DNA from: Strigamia acuminata
Taxonomy: Eukaryota; Arthropoda; Chilopoda; Geophilomorpha; Linotaeniidae
Reading direction: 5' to 3'
NCBI GenBank assembly: GCA_949358305.1
Contig: OX442324.1
Location: 2,407,501 to 2,471,500, forward strand
Length of the DNA: 64,000 nucleotides
Shown here piece by piece: positions 36,901-51,100 of the stretch (positions within the stretch are counted from its first letter, which is position 1; every line of letters begins with the position of its first letter). Under the pieces are notes generated by a model. The model did no database searches and was not told the origin of the DNA. It saw nothing but the letters and a program-made list of their open reading frames with translations. The position numbers and the translations under genes were made by a program.

Positions 36901-39900
36901 AACTTTTTAAATAAGGCGTTTTAGCAAACAACTGCGAGTGTTTTAGGAGATTGCATGTTTTGGAGGCATTTTGAAGGTGGCCATTTTTGGTACCTGCTTC
37001 AACGGCAGTTTTTGTCAACACGCTGACCAAATTTTAGAGAATTCCAAGGTAGAGATATTGATAAATTTTAACATTGGGTATCGGTCTGTCTGTAGAGTAT
37101 GGCGAATGTAATGTTGTGTAAACGTCAGCTCGGTCTTGTTTATTCAAGCTTTAATGCAATGCAAGTAGAATGCTTTCGAGCCATTCAAAATCATATTTAC
37201 GGATGATTACGAGTGGTCGAGCGAGTCCATCTTTGCAGCTATTTTGAAAATGAATGCAATCGCACTAAAGCACAATTGTAGACACAAATGTAAAATACTT
37301 ATTCCTCGTCCGAACTACACAGGCTAGATGGAACTTGAGCTAGCCTAGCTCAATATAAACTAACCTAGCTTAAGTTTTTGAGCCAGACTGTTCGCACTAG
37401 CAAACACAATGGCGGACAAACAAGTCACAATGTTGCTGTCCACACGTTTTCAAAAGGCAGTGCATTGTGAGGACGTGATTAATTTCAAATCAGACTAGAT
37501 TGTTGCAACTACTACAATCTGGTTGTCTACTGACATGGTAGCCATGTTGTTTTGACTAGCAAAGGCAATGCATGGTGGGTAGCATGTCATCATAAGCTAG
37601 TAAAGCTAGCTTATGACTAGCTTATCCAGTTCCGAAAACTAGATAATTTTATCTAGTTTCAAAACTGATAAGCTATACTCTTTCCACACTCAAGAGTGAC
37701 CCTGGAAGCTGGGCTCCCATTGGCTTACTTAGAACTGCAATGCAACTACTGCTACACAAGTTATATAGCTCGGCCAATGGGAGCCCAGCTTCCAGGGTCA
37801 CTCTTGAGTGTGGAAAGAGTATAGCTTAGCTGTGTTTGGACTAAGTTTGCACTACGTACATGTACAGTATACAACTAGTTTTAAAGAGTTAAGCTAGGTT
37901 AACTCTGTAGTGCGAATGGGGTATTACACTCGAAAAGTAACCAGATATATTATTGGAAACCCATTTTACCGCACATGTACTTCAAAATAAATTGAATTTG
38001 CATTCACTTGTTTACATTCTACAGTCACCTCCAGGGTCTCCCTTTTCCTCCAATTGGCACCCTATTTTCTTTAAAGTTTTCCTGAGCTTTTCCCAGGTCT
38101 TTTCGATGTTTTCCGGACGTTTTGCAGACGTTTTGTTGTGTTGGGCTATAAATGCATGGCGGTATTGAGTATTGAGTATTGAGTGTTATTTGCAATGGGC
38201 TTCACAAGACATGAAACTCTCTTCACCATCTGAATCCGAATCTGATTGTGGAGAGCCTGCTGCAAAACTAATAGTAATAGTGCAATGTTCACATTGGATT
38301 AGAAAATAAATGTATTGGTAGAATTGGCTAGAAATTTGGTGGGAATTAATTAAAAATAGCGGTGGGAGGAAGAGTGTACAATTTTGTTCTGTCTTGCGGT
38401 TGATGAAAATGTATTGTTGAAGAGCGAATTCAATAAGCACTAAGCAGCCATTGCGTTAAGGAAATTAACATAACTGTTTAATATGCAAAACTACATAGGG
38501 GGTGCTGTACGTACTAGTATACAATAACAATGGTCAGAACTCAGAATCGAAATCAGAACTTGAAATTTAAATTATTTTTGAGTATTTTTAGGCGACAAAT
38601 ACAACTCAAAAACAATTCGATTTGTCGTCAAAGGCCGATCGTCAAGATCGCGATTTTTAATACCGGTAGCTCCAAGTTCTGATGTACATGATTGGAGTAA
38701 CTGGGAAAAAGAATATCAATTGACTCGACGTGTCAAAGTCAGCCATTTCACTTGGACTTTTGAGTGGCATTTTGATGAATGGCGACCGGAAAATTTTTTC
38801 CTTTTCTCTCTCTCACTCGCCCGCTTCTCAAGTGAGCTCAGGACCGTGGTAGAAGAAGAAAAAAAAGAGGGGTAAAATTACGAATTGGTTCGATCGTTGC
38901 TTCCTAAATAAGATTGCAGTGTAAACGTGCACAAGATGATTATATTAACGACCGCCAAATGTGCAGCAGAACCCGTCAAGCGGAAATGAAAGAGGTAGAG
39001 GGGGAAAAAAATTGGACTAGAACAAAAAAAAAGAAGAAAAAAAAAGCACTTTAATGCTTGTGTCTAGTGAAATGTAATTATGCGTCTTTTCTTTAAAGTT
39101 ATGTTTGAACTGTATTAAATTTAAATTTGGTTATTTTCTGGCTTGTGGGACGACTGAATTTTTTGATGCTGTTTACTAAGGGTAGGAATGGGGGGAGACA
39201 TGTGAGTATGTTTGATGTAATTGAGTAATTGCATACCGTGTTACCCAGCTATCTGCGGCATGCCGTTAAAAAAGAGTTTTCCCGGCATGGCAGATGAAGC
39301 GAGTGGGAAATAAATTTGATAGTGGCTGCATTCAAAAAGTCGTTTAAACTCAACATTTTAACCTGCTTGAGTTTTGAATGTGGATTTGGTGTTCGTTTGA
39401 TTTGGTCAGGTTAAGTGAGGGATTTTGGGATGTAGCTTTAAAAATGGCGGCCCGATTGAGTCTGCTTCGGATTCGCCCAAGCGGATCCAAGTGAACGGAG
39501 TTCAAATATTGACCTGCATTTTGTTGTGCTCACACCAAAATTGATTGTGAACGACGAATGTTTTTGACAAGTGTTGTCCAAATGGTTGTTTAAAATAATT
39601 ATTTAAACTAGGTTCACACTAGAGGCGACGCAACGAAAGGAAAAATTAGTCAAACGCAGAGTGTTCACACTGTAGGGCACGTGTGAACAGAGCTGAAACA
39701 ATTGATGTTGCATCTGGCCAATCAGATGGCTTCAATGAAACCTGGAATTGGATCTAGTTCTAGAACTAGTTCCAGAATCGGCCTGTTGCATCGGTAAAGT
39801 CTCGCCAACCAGACGTGAATCGACGAGAGTTGGAGTCGATTGTGATTGGTTGGCCGCAAGACCTTTCCTTGCGTTGCTTCGCTTACTTCAACTTGGAGTT

Positions 39901-42900
39901 GAAGCAGGAATTGGCGTCAACGTTAAGAATTTTTGGACGCAAGCAGCTTGCGTTGCGTCAGTTTTCTGGCGTTGCGTCTAGTGTGAACACAAGTGTGAAG
40001 CTAGCTTTAGATGGGTATTTCAATTGTTTAAAATTGTGTTAAAGTTGGGATTTTGAGTTTATGCAGCACGCCCCACTTAACTGGGCAATATGTTAAGTGA
40101 CAGTCTCCAGTCTCCATCAGTTAAAGTGCTAATATCAATTTGGTGACAGTGCTATTGCATTTAATAAAGCGAACAAGTTTGGTAAAAATTTTCTTTTTAA
40201 GTACTATGCGGTTAGACTGCTTGTTTTAAACTCAAATTTTCGACTGTAAACTTAATATTTATTTGATGAATGGTTAGTTTACTGTGATTTTAGATTTTCA
40301 ACTTAAAGTGGTTGTTTGTTTTGGTTTTCCTTATGGTTGAAAAATATATTGCAATGTATTTTGATGTGCATTAAGTTTAGCTAGAATACATTTTGTAATA
40401 TATTTTTGCATGGTATTGGTATGCGAATTATAATATAAGTTATTTTGTAAAATGTATTACGAAATGCATTCTGCAATATTATTATTTGTCAAATATGAAT
40501 GCATTTTCGAAAAACATTTTATAAAATGTGTTGTGAAATGCATTTTGAAGTACTATTGTTAGAGAATTGCAAATGCAGTGTCAAAATATATTTTTTCATT
40601 TGTACAGGGTGGGCGAAAAGTCGCGAATGGTTTTGTTTTTTGAATAACTTTTTTAATTTTTCGTTAACCATTTTGTAAAAAAGAGTTTGGAGATTAGTTA
40701 TGGAAAAATTCACGACCAAACAGCGACCACAAACTGTAAAATTGAACTAACAAACCCAAGGATCAATAATTCTGACCCAACATCCAACAATCAAACTTTT
40801 AACAACTTTTAACTTTTAACAATGCTATGCTTGTCGGGTCGGAATTGACCTTCGGTTTTGATAGTAAAATTCCCAATGTGTGGTCGCTGTTTGGTCGTGA
40901 ATTTTTCTATGATTAATTTATTATTTATTATTATTATTATGATTATTTACAAAATTAAAAAAGTTATTCAAAAAACAAAACCGTTTGTGACTTTTGGCCC
41001 ACCCTGTATTGTGAAATACATTATTTAATGCACAAATAATAGACTTAATTCTGCGAAATGCTATACATTTTTCAATATCCTTTTTATGTATTTTCTTTAA
41101 CCATATGGGTTGCAATGCGCATACGCGCACGTTCAAAAGAAGGGCTTTTTTGCAGTTAAACAGCTTTGAAACAAGTTTGTGGGCTAAACCGTTTGAAATC
41201 CCTTTTATCTTGACCCAGAAGGCAGAAGAAAGTAAAGAAGTTATTCTGCTTAACTTGATGATAATCCGAAGTAGGAGGATCGAAATTGAAAAAGCTTCGA
41301 TAGGGCAAGTGAAGTAGTAATAAAAGGTGCTAAATGCTAGAAATTCCAAGAAATGACAAATTGAAAAGAATTCACTTATTCTGATGGTGCAGATGGAATT
41401 TTGTTTTCAAATTAAATGCGACTGGCGACAACAAGTTGCAGACAAAACAAGAAACATGATAGTCTGCTTTATCTTCCCTGAACAAGTGTAAATGCATATT
41501 TGAAGAAGAAAAGCTGTTAAAGCCTGTTTAACTGCAATAAATTTGGAAAGGCTAGAAAGCGTGGTGAGAATGAGGAGAACATGGCAGACGCAGTTGCATT
41601 GTTGTTGAGGAGAAACCGCCATCAGGTCTTGTTTCGAAGCGATAACAGACACGGCAAATGTTAGTGTGCAAGCAGCTTTTGGTATTGATGTGCACGAGGT
41701 GTCTCACGGTTTGCCCACTACCTTTCTTGACCCGTTTCTTGGTCCCCGGTCTTGACAAGCCCCAAAGAACTTGAGACATTTATCAGGATCGAGCCGGGAT
41801 TTGAACCTATAACTCGGTCCATGTACGCGAGTGATAAAGTTAAAGGGGAGCAAAAAAATGAAAGTGGACAGTGTCTACTCACTGACCGCAAAAGTGTGGA
41901 GGAACCGTGTAGCAAGGTTTATATGAGCGGGGGTAATGGTGGAGACAGAGACGTGTGTAGGCCAAGTCGAGGTTGTTTTCCTCTTGAAGGGAATTGATTT
42001 TGTAAGGAGGGGGAAGGGAAGGAAGGTGAACGGAAGCTGATGAAATTCAAGTGGAAAGGGATTGTGTTTGAAACCACATTTTTCCAATACACGCTAAAAA
42101 GAGATTAATTTCATTAGGCGACATTTGTTTTTAAATTTAATGGAAATGGTCATTTGTGAGATTAAGCTGATTAAACTCATTAAGGTGCCATGCTCATTTT
42201 TTTTTTTTTTTTTTTTTTTTTTATTTTTTTTATTTTTTTTATTTTTTTTATTTTTTTTTTTTTTTTATTTATTTATTTTTATTTATTTATTTATTTATTT
42301 ATTTTTTTTTATTTTTGGACAAAATGAAAGATTTATTGGAGGTGGGTTTTTAATAATTCTAATTACCGGTTATACACAACAACTTGCAAAATGGTGTAAT
42401 GTAATGGATCAACAGATCGGAATACAAATTACTGGAATGTTCATCCAGCTTGGAATGTGGATACTGATGAGGGAAAGCGTTAACATTTGCAAAAAGGCGG
42501 CCAGAAGGACTTGACGTGTTGGTTTGTGTCTCTTTTGTTGCTATTTGAGTTGTTTACGATGGTTCAATTTTGAAGAAGCCTAAAGTTGCGTTTCACAGCT
42601 TGATTAATGCAAGTCGTTTGGCGACTTATCAATCATGACCCAAAACTGAAGCCGGTTTAGGCTTCAATGTCGATTGTCGAATGCGGCTGGCAGCCAAGAG
42701 GTTCGTTCAATTTTGGGAGGATAAGTGACTTTTCTTTCTGAAATAACTTCCAGAAGGTGGAAATAAAGAAAAGAAAAGAAAATATCGTCATGACTTTTAA
42801 AAGTCAGGCTTGAAAACTCACTTTAACAAAAGGCACCTGCACACTCTTTCTTTTCTGCCGTATACGGAAGTGACTTATGCATGACGAGCATGCTAAATAT

Positions 42901-45083
42901 TGCGTATCTTCTACAAAATCTATGAAATCAAATCTTTTAAGTCGCCATTTTGTGTTTTCGAATATTTACTTATTTATTGTTTATTCTCGAAACGAATTTG
43001 TGACCCATTCGACTGCCATCAGGTTTTTAAACGTAGAATTTTGTCTCAGGTGTGAAGTTGTTAATTCCTGTCAAGAGATGGCGATGGTTTCCATTTCCGT
43101 TGCTGGCACTGGTTTCCGTTTTTGTCGTGAGGATTGTTCTGTTAAGCTAAGTTCACATGTGCGCGTCTAAACGCGCGCGTCAAGGCCGACGCGTATGGCT
43201 GAGGACGCACTTAGGATTCGCGAGGCTGTGCAGCGCATGTCACAAGCTCGCGTCAACCAATTTTTTGGTTCCCATGCAGCACAAAAACAAAAATTGTTAA
43301 GTTGCTTAAAAATTGATTTTTTTGGTATTTTATTGTTGATTATTAATTTAAAGAATATTTAATTGTTTTTTAAAGTGGGAAAAGTTGAAAATTTGGTGGG
43401 TTTTTGTGTTTGCTTGCTCGACGGGAAATTGCAATCTCCCCGGCCGCAGCAGGCGAGCATTGAGCGGCATGTAATTTCCACGCGCACCGTCGAAACGATT
43501 GTATTTGTTTATGAACTCTTTTTTTCTTGTATTGTTTTTCGTGTATTGTTTTGACGTGAAAACAATTCATTTCAATAGAATGTGACTGTTTTTAATGTAA
43601 AAATCAATGATTTCACTGGAAAACAAAGATGGCAACGAGCGCGCGTCAAAGTTGAATATTTTCAACTTTCGGCGTTCGCGCGATTTCGGGGAATTCGTCC
43701 ACTTGCGGCGCGGCGACGCGCGCGGCGACGTATGGTCAACGTTTTGCATTCACATGTGACGCGCGCGTCAACGCGCACATGTGAACTTAGCTTTATGCTG
43801 GGCGCACACATACTGCGATTTCGCATCGCGTCGAGATCGCGTTGCCATTGCACATGCGCAGATGACGTCATTTCCTTTGAAATCTACTTTTGAAAATAGT
43901 ACTTGTCCCAAGTACTATTTCGCCCGCGATTCATGTCGCAGCCAATCCGTGAGCTGTGTGAAATGACGTCATTTCATCAACCCTTTCAACCGAAATGGCG
44001 GGCAGGTTTTTCGGATCAGGAATGACGTCATAACATTGAAATAGCAAAGCTGGAATAGCTACATGTGTGTAGCATTGCGCGCGATTCACATGGCGATTTC
44101 GCTTGCAAAATCGCGACGCGATGCGAAATTGCGGTATGTGTGCGCCCAGCAATAGACGGAGTTCTAAGTCAATGACGTGCGTTGTTATTATTATTTTAAA
44201 AGTTGCTTTGTTGTTTGGGAGTTAGACCGGCAGTCATTTTGTAGTGTCTTGCGCTGCTAATGCGCATGCTCTGTCTGTTGCGAAATAAGTGCGTTATGAA
44301 CAAAAAGTGACTTTTACAAGTGAGAAAAGAAGAAGTCATTTCTCCTTTTACACATTAAGCGCACCTATTACTGATGCACAAGCCTCCCAATTGACCTCTT
44401 TATCTTCCTTATGCACGGACTTATGCATTCTGCGTGTACAGATGTTTCTTTTTGAGCTAGATAGGTGGCCATTTTGGAAATTATTCATAGTTACTAATGG
44501 CGCATGCGCATTTGGTTGACAGATTGATGCGTTCATTCGAAAGACAGAAAAGGAGAAGTGTGGCGTTGTACAAACACCAAATTTTTGGTCACACGACGCA
44601 GGATATACACAAAACGATTTTTTTTTTTTTTTGGAATTTTATATCGAGTTTTCGGTCTTGAGCAAACTAAATAAAATTTAATGCGCTTGCAAATGGCTTA
44701 TGTGACCGCAATCCACAAAAGAAAACCACGAGGAAATGGCGGACAGTGAGCTGCATTGCGAAAGTCGTGTTTTAGGTGTTTGTGTTTTGTTTTGCGATGT
44801 TAAAAGATACAGGAGCGCTCTACTCGGAATGTTATGTTTGTTTGCAATATATTTGCAATTTTTGATGCACACGTTTTTAAATGTAACTTGATTTAGTGCG
44901 GCTTTCTGTGATATTACTACAAACGAGTGGATTTTTTTTTCTTCTTTTTAAGGGAAAGTTGATGCCAAGTTGATCGAAAAATTTCCTTCAAATGGAAAAT
45001 CTCGTGACATTTTCCAGCATGTAAATGTAGTGAAAATAATATTGATTCAGTTGGAGGGGAAAACAGGAAAAGATATCAAGTGT

Positions 45084-45143
<60 letters not shown>

Positions 45144-48100
45144 GCGAGAGACCTTAAGGAAAATCTTTAGCATAAGGTAATTGCCAGTGCAGTTTTCTCA
45201 TTAAGTTGCATAGACTGAGGGAAGGGATAAGTGACTTATTCTCCTCTTTAAATGACTTTTTTCAAGGCTTAGTGCAATAAAAATTGATGATTTTAAGATT
45301 ATTGCTTGAATTGAATGTTTGCAACTTGTTTTCATTGGTTCTGGTCTAGTGGCTCAAGATGTGTAGGGGGTTTGAAATCCCTTGTTAAAATGTAAGCAGT
45401 AGTCACTATGCAGTAGCAGATAAATGCAACTTTGTTCTTTAAACAGTTGGAAAAAAAAGGGGGGAAAAAAATTCAATTAATTTTTTCCTTGGCTATTGAT
45501 TTCTTCACACTTCTGCATTGACAATGGCTTATTCCTTTTACAATAGTTTTAAAGTGCAACTGCCAAGTTGCACTTAAAATTATCGGCCAAAATTAGACTC
45601 TAGACTGGACCAATCGCTATTGGATGTTTCTGTTGTTTCGGAGTTCTCTGGACCGGATGTGGATTCTTTATTTAAAGTTTCGGGAGAAGGAGGATTAATT
45701 TGGAGAAAAATAATTTAATTTTAATGTTAAAAAATAATAAATTAAACGGGCGAAATTTAAGCAAAATGTTTTGCCATCACAAAGGTCGGTGTCGTTTTCA
45801 TTTTCCGTCTTGCGTATACGAAATTTTAAAAAAAACATCACATTTTAATTTGGACGACATGTCGAGTATTTCTGAGCTTACAGTTGAATTTAAAAAACAG
45901 AAATTCAATTTTAGGCTGAAAAAATTCAATTTTAGGTCAAAAAATTCAATTTTGGGTAAAAAAATTCAATTTTGGGTCAAAAAAATCAATTCTGGGTCAA
46001 AAAATTCAATTTTCGGTCAAAAAATTCAATTTTGGGTCAAAAAATTCAATTTTGGGTCAAAAAATTCAATTTTGGGTCAAAAAATTCAATTTTCGGTCAA
46101 AAAATTCAATTTTCGGTCAAAAAATTCAATTTTCGGTCAAAAAATTCAATTTTCGGTCAAAAAATTCAATTTTGGGTCAAAAAATTCAATTTTGGGTCAA
46201 AAAATTCAATTTTGGGTCAAAAAATTCAATTTTTGGTCAAAAAATTCAATTTTTGGTCAAAAAATTCAATTTTTGGTCAAAAAATTCAATTTTTGGTCAA
46301 AAAATTCAATTTTCGGTCAAAAATTTAATTTTCGGTCAAAAAATTCAATTTTCGGTCAAAAAATTTAATTTTGGGTAAAAAAAATTCAATTTTAGACAAA
46401 AATAATTAGACAGGTTTAATTTGTGCTGTTTAGGGTCTGGAAAAAAAATTGTTTAAGCCCCCAAATCAGCTTAATCCGTCCTTGCATGTTTGTTCCTGCT
46501 GGAAGTTGTGCTGTAGACCGGACATTTTGCCCTTTTGTTCTGAAACCATTAATTTGTTGTTCCGTTCAAACATACAACTTGTAGTGAACCGTAATTTTGT
46601 ATATTACAGAAATATACAGCGGCGAAAGTAGAACGAGTGGATGGAATGAAACTAGTAAATGAAATGGTCAAGGACATTGAGAAACTAATGGATTGGAAAA
46701 TTCAGGCTGTTCAGGTAATTAAAAAACGGTTGATTGGTAACTATTAATAATTTATTTTTATCTTAAATATTTTCATTTGAATTACAGAGGATAGCAGACA
46801 CAGCAGAACAAGCTGTGAAAGGATATGAATATAACGAAGACTTGAAGGTACAATATGAGTCATCAAACTGCAACTTATCAATAAAGATGTAAAAAATGGC
46901 GCTCCCCTCGAATGTTTAACGTAAATTTCCCTCAAAAATGTCTAAATTTTAAACCTTAACCTTTTATTTTTCCTAAAGAAATTAGATTGAGGGGACGCCA
47001 TTCACATTGTTTAATATTGAAGCCTGAAGTGACTAAGTGACTTTAGGCTTCAATGTTGTTACACGTCCAGACTGCGCTGTAAAAGTGAGAGTTTATGAAT
47101 ACGCGGTCTGGACGCGTGACAATATTGAACGGAGCCATTTGTATGGTTTAAAAGAATACCGCAGACCAATGCAACCATAAATTTGGGTGTAAAAACTTGT
47201 TCGTTTAACCCTTTGAGTGTCGGGTAATTTTTGCATGCACATACCCTGAGTGTCAGGGCACAACGTATATTTACGGGTTTGACAGTGAAAGAGTTAAGAT
47301 CGTGCACGGAAATTAAAATGGCGAAATCAATTCGGTAGTTTTCCACCATTTGATAATGTGCGAATGGCAATTACTAGCACGTGTGGTCAAGGACATTAAG
47401 TTGGTCTGGTTTTCACAACAAACTATTAGTTCTTAAAAAAAATGTTTGTAAATGCATTTGTATTCATTTTTATGATCGGTTTGTGTTGCGTGGCGTAAAT
47501 AGTGGAAAATTGATGGATTGTATGCAGTGTTTACAATGACATGTGACATCATAACTACTCATAATTCATAATTCACTATTCATGATGTCACATGTCACAT
47601 GTCCAGCAGCCTATTCACCAAGTGTCATGATAAAATTGGCCTTTTTGCTCAAAAAATAAAAAAGTAGTGTTACAATAAAACACGGTAAAGAATTGTGTGT
47701 GTTGTAACTGTTTGTAACAATGTGAGAGAGAGAGGTGCATTTAAATATAGAAAGTATATTTTTTTTAAAAATTAAACAATTGTGGATTACACACTCCTGT
47801 GGTCTCCTTGTTAGTGGGAACTGGGAAGGCAGCATAACGGAGTTTTAATTAAAGGGCAGTGTGTATTTCATGGAATGTGATATTAAAATTGAAGCAATGA
47901 CATTAATGGCGCTAATATTAAACAAAACAAGAAATTAGTTTTCACCAAAGGCCTTTCGATCTTGCGATCTTGCGCAAGATCAAACTCATTTCTTGTTTTG
48001 TTTAATATTAACGTCATTAATGTCATTTACCAAGTTAACAATGGCCACAGTTTTACAGATTTGTGAAAATGCAAAGTTTGTGTAAACAAGCCAGTTTTCC

Positions 48101-51100
48101 ACAAGTGATAAACTTATTTTGGTAGCTAAATTCCACTTGTACAAAGCAGATTTTGGGCGGTTTACTGCTTTACTGACCTTGATATTTCGTACTGTTATTA
48201 TTCTAAATGAAAATGATATATTTCTGGGTTTTATAAGCAAATTAATAATACTTCTTGCTTTTGGAAGAAGTTGCATGAGCTAAATTTGGTTTGTGTTTAG
48301 GGGTTGAAATAGATCAACTTGACAGCCATTTAGCTGTTCCAAATAATCGAAATGCATTTTGGGTGATTAACATACGACGTCGTGTTTGCCAGAAAACTAA
48401 TGCCATGTAAACGCATACGGTTTTCCAGATAAATAAAATTCAGTTTTTGGGGTCCATGTAAACTTAGTAATTGTTTCAATTCTAATATCACGTTTGAGCG
48501 GCACGTGGTAAAAGGCCGAAGTACTACTGGTATTTTGTGATGATAATGAACAGCATACTTGTAGAGAAATGGTTGGCACTTCTATATGTGAAATAGAAGT
48601 ATTAAAGTCTGCGCCCGGTGTTGTGATGCCAAAATCCAACTGAAAAATTCCTGCCTAACGTACACATAGACGCAACAAATACATGATTTTTCGGAATAAT
48701 AACAGGTAATGGCACTATTCACTTTTGGTTGGACGTTTGTGACTTCGTGTGCAAAAGTTGGAATTTAGTGTTTGAATTTGGCATCAAGATAACCGGGCGC
48801 AGATTATAGTCATATTGGTTGAAATGCCACCCATGCTCGTAGATACTCCTACACAAACTCATTTATAAACGGTCACTTTCCTGAACGAATCAATATTCAC
48901 GTGAAGTAGTTGCCATGTTGTCCTATGAGACCTCCTCGTAATCTATCACGGTGACATTGCGCACACAAGTGGGTTTGTATGTTAACTAAATCACGGCGAT
49001 AGATACATTGTGAAAAATAAATTCCCATCATAGAATAACCTATGGTCATTATAACGTAGCAGTAATGTTCACAAGATGTCTTATCACATTTTTTTCGTTG
49101 TATCTGCTGGTTGGGCTTCAATGGCTGGTTGGAGGCACGTGCCTGGGAAAAAGTTTGCTTGATTTGAGTTTCTGGGCTAGTGAGCTTCTTTCCAGACATG
49201 GTTTTTTTTTTTTCTTTTTTTTTTCTGGATTTAGGAACTAATAGAAATTGGATATACAGCAATAAAATTTGGTGTTACAAGAAAAATGTTTTGTTGTTGA
49301 GTGCACATACGGTAGTGTTAGGGTTATGTTTGATGACCAATTGAATGGGAATAACGTGTAGTTCTCGCTTTAATTGCAATAATGCACGGAGGAAATACAG
49401 AAAGTTAATGTTTGGAAGCAAATACAGTATATTGGTAGTGGTCCATATTTTGCACGGCAATATGGGAAAATTATGGTGTCTGTTAATATCGGATGATTAT
49501 GGTATCTGTTAATATCGGATAATTATGGTATCTGTTAATATCGGATAATTATGGTGTCTGCTAATATCGGATAATTATGGTGAAAAGCCATGCATCTTCG
49601 TAGATATTTTTTGAAATTTGTTGTTTTTTTGGAGGGACATTTTTATTTATTGAAGTGAAACTTTCTTTGGCGCAATAGGGGCGATTTAAAAGCGGAAATG
49701 ATGTATGAGTGACGGAAGCGACGAAGTAATAGTGAGGGGAGGGGTGGAGAAGAATACGAAGACAGAATAAGTCGAGAAGTTTGACTTGTACTTTTTTAAA
49801 ATTGTTAATTGTTTGGTATGGAGTCATTTCTGCTCGGAAATAATAACCGCGGAAATAAATGACAAATTTAAATTCCGGACATCATAAATTGAATAATCGC
49901 GGAATGAATAACCAATCAGACGTCAAAAGCGGTTTGTTACGTGCCTCGGGATTGGTCGGGAGAACGATTGTTGTTTTGTTAGGCCTAATCTCATTCGTAG
50001 TTATTTATAGACAGAGCTAGTGGTAAATTCTCGCGGAATTTTAAAATGGAAAAAAATTTCAATACTGGGATTTGTTTAAAAAACACTGGTAAGGTTAGGT
50101 TCTTAGGAATTTGCAACAACAAAATTGCGCAACCGCGGAATGAATAAGCGCGGAATAGTTTTCCGCGCTTATTTATTCCGCGCCAGTTATTATAACCCGA
50201 CTTAAACTGTGTCCATGTCCAATGTGTGGAGGGCGCCTAGACAGAGGAAGGAGTTAAGTGGGTTTAGACCAGACTTTTTGTTATTTTCTATCATTCTTTA
50301 AGATTCCTGATTGACAACTAATTAATTGTGAAAAATAGTGATTGTTTGGAATATTTCTTACCCTAATTATGCTTGAATAACAGTTTGATTATCCGGATGC
50401 GAAAAAATTGGACGAATCGAAATTACCTTTGAAAGAGAACGAAAGGTTCAATAACATTCGAGTAAATGTTAACCACAGCACGGTCCATGTGGCTACCAAC
50501 GTGTACAATGAAAGTGAGATGTGTTTTCCGAATGTATTCCAAATGATTCGTATTAATTTCACTTTTTGTTTTTTCGTTTTTCAAGATCCTGAGGTATTAA
50601 ATGCCATCAGAGCTTCTTCTTTTCTTGATCCAACGTTTATGGGAAACTATCAACACGACCCTACATCATTATGGCAGTTTTTTGGAAGTTCCAAAGGGTT
50701 TTTGCGACATTTTCCGGGTAAATAAAATCAAATGAAGCAATAAACAAAAGCGATTTAGTGGGCACTGGATAATCTTGTTAAACTGAATGTGGCGATGGCA
50801 AAATGGCTCTAAAGATACGTCTACCATTTTGTATCTACACTGTAGGGCACGTGTGCACAGAGCTGAAACAATTGATGTTGCGTCTGGCTAATCAGATGGT
50901 TTCAATGAAACCTGGAATTGGATCTACTTTTAGAACTAGTTCAGAATCCAAAAATGGCGGCCTGTTTGCATGTGGCAAAGTTTCGCCAACCAGACGTGAA
51001 TTGACGAAAGTTGGAGTCGATCATGATTGGTTGGCCGCAAGATCTTTCCTTGCGTTGCGTTGCTTACTTCAACTTGGAGTTGCAGCAGGAATTGGCATCC

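Larger units (their letters stand above)
30429..46609 (+). other. alpha2/delta intron 2 (16.2 kb), repeat-rich
   Basis: GTAAGT to ATATTACAG. Contains most of the MITEs, the 1-kb hairpin (33564-34592), GC-rich paired elements (43142-44151), poly-T (45085-45142), the 20-bp minisatellite (45896-46400) and possible nested exons (36534-36613, 42332-42514). Between these (for example 31850-33000, 34600-36500, 38000-39600, 41110-42120) I see only short chance frames and degenerate repeats. Confidence 0.75.
46848..50383 (+). other. alpha2/delta intron 4 (3.5 kb)
   Basis: Holds the 85-bp TTAA element, an inverted repeat at 47896-48028, the Family C MITE at 48608-48803 and the 27-bp tandem repeat at 49471-49583. 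No gene seen. Confidence 0.7.

Noticed and set aside
41756-41860. Minus-strand GGTTCAAATCCCGGC, a B-box-like word
   Set aside because: No convincing A box or paired acceptor and anticodon stems at the right spacing, so not called as a tRNA.
43582-43893. 103-codon frame with many Arg/Ala residues
   Set aside because: Lies across the ends of two GC-rich TIR elements; the opposite strand is equally open, as expected for CpG-rich inverted repeats.
45700-46368. 222-codon reading frame, longest in the window
   Set aside because: It is the 20-bp minisatellite read through; two other frames are equally open and the protein is a 20-residue period without domain features.
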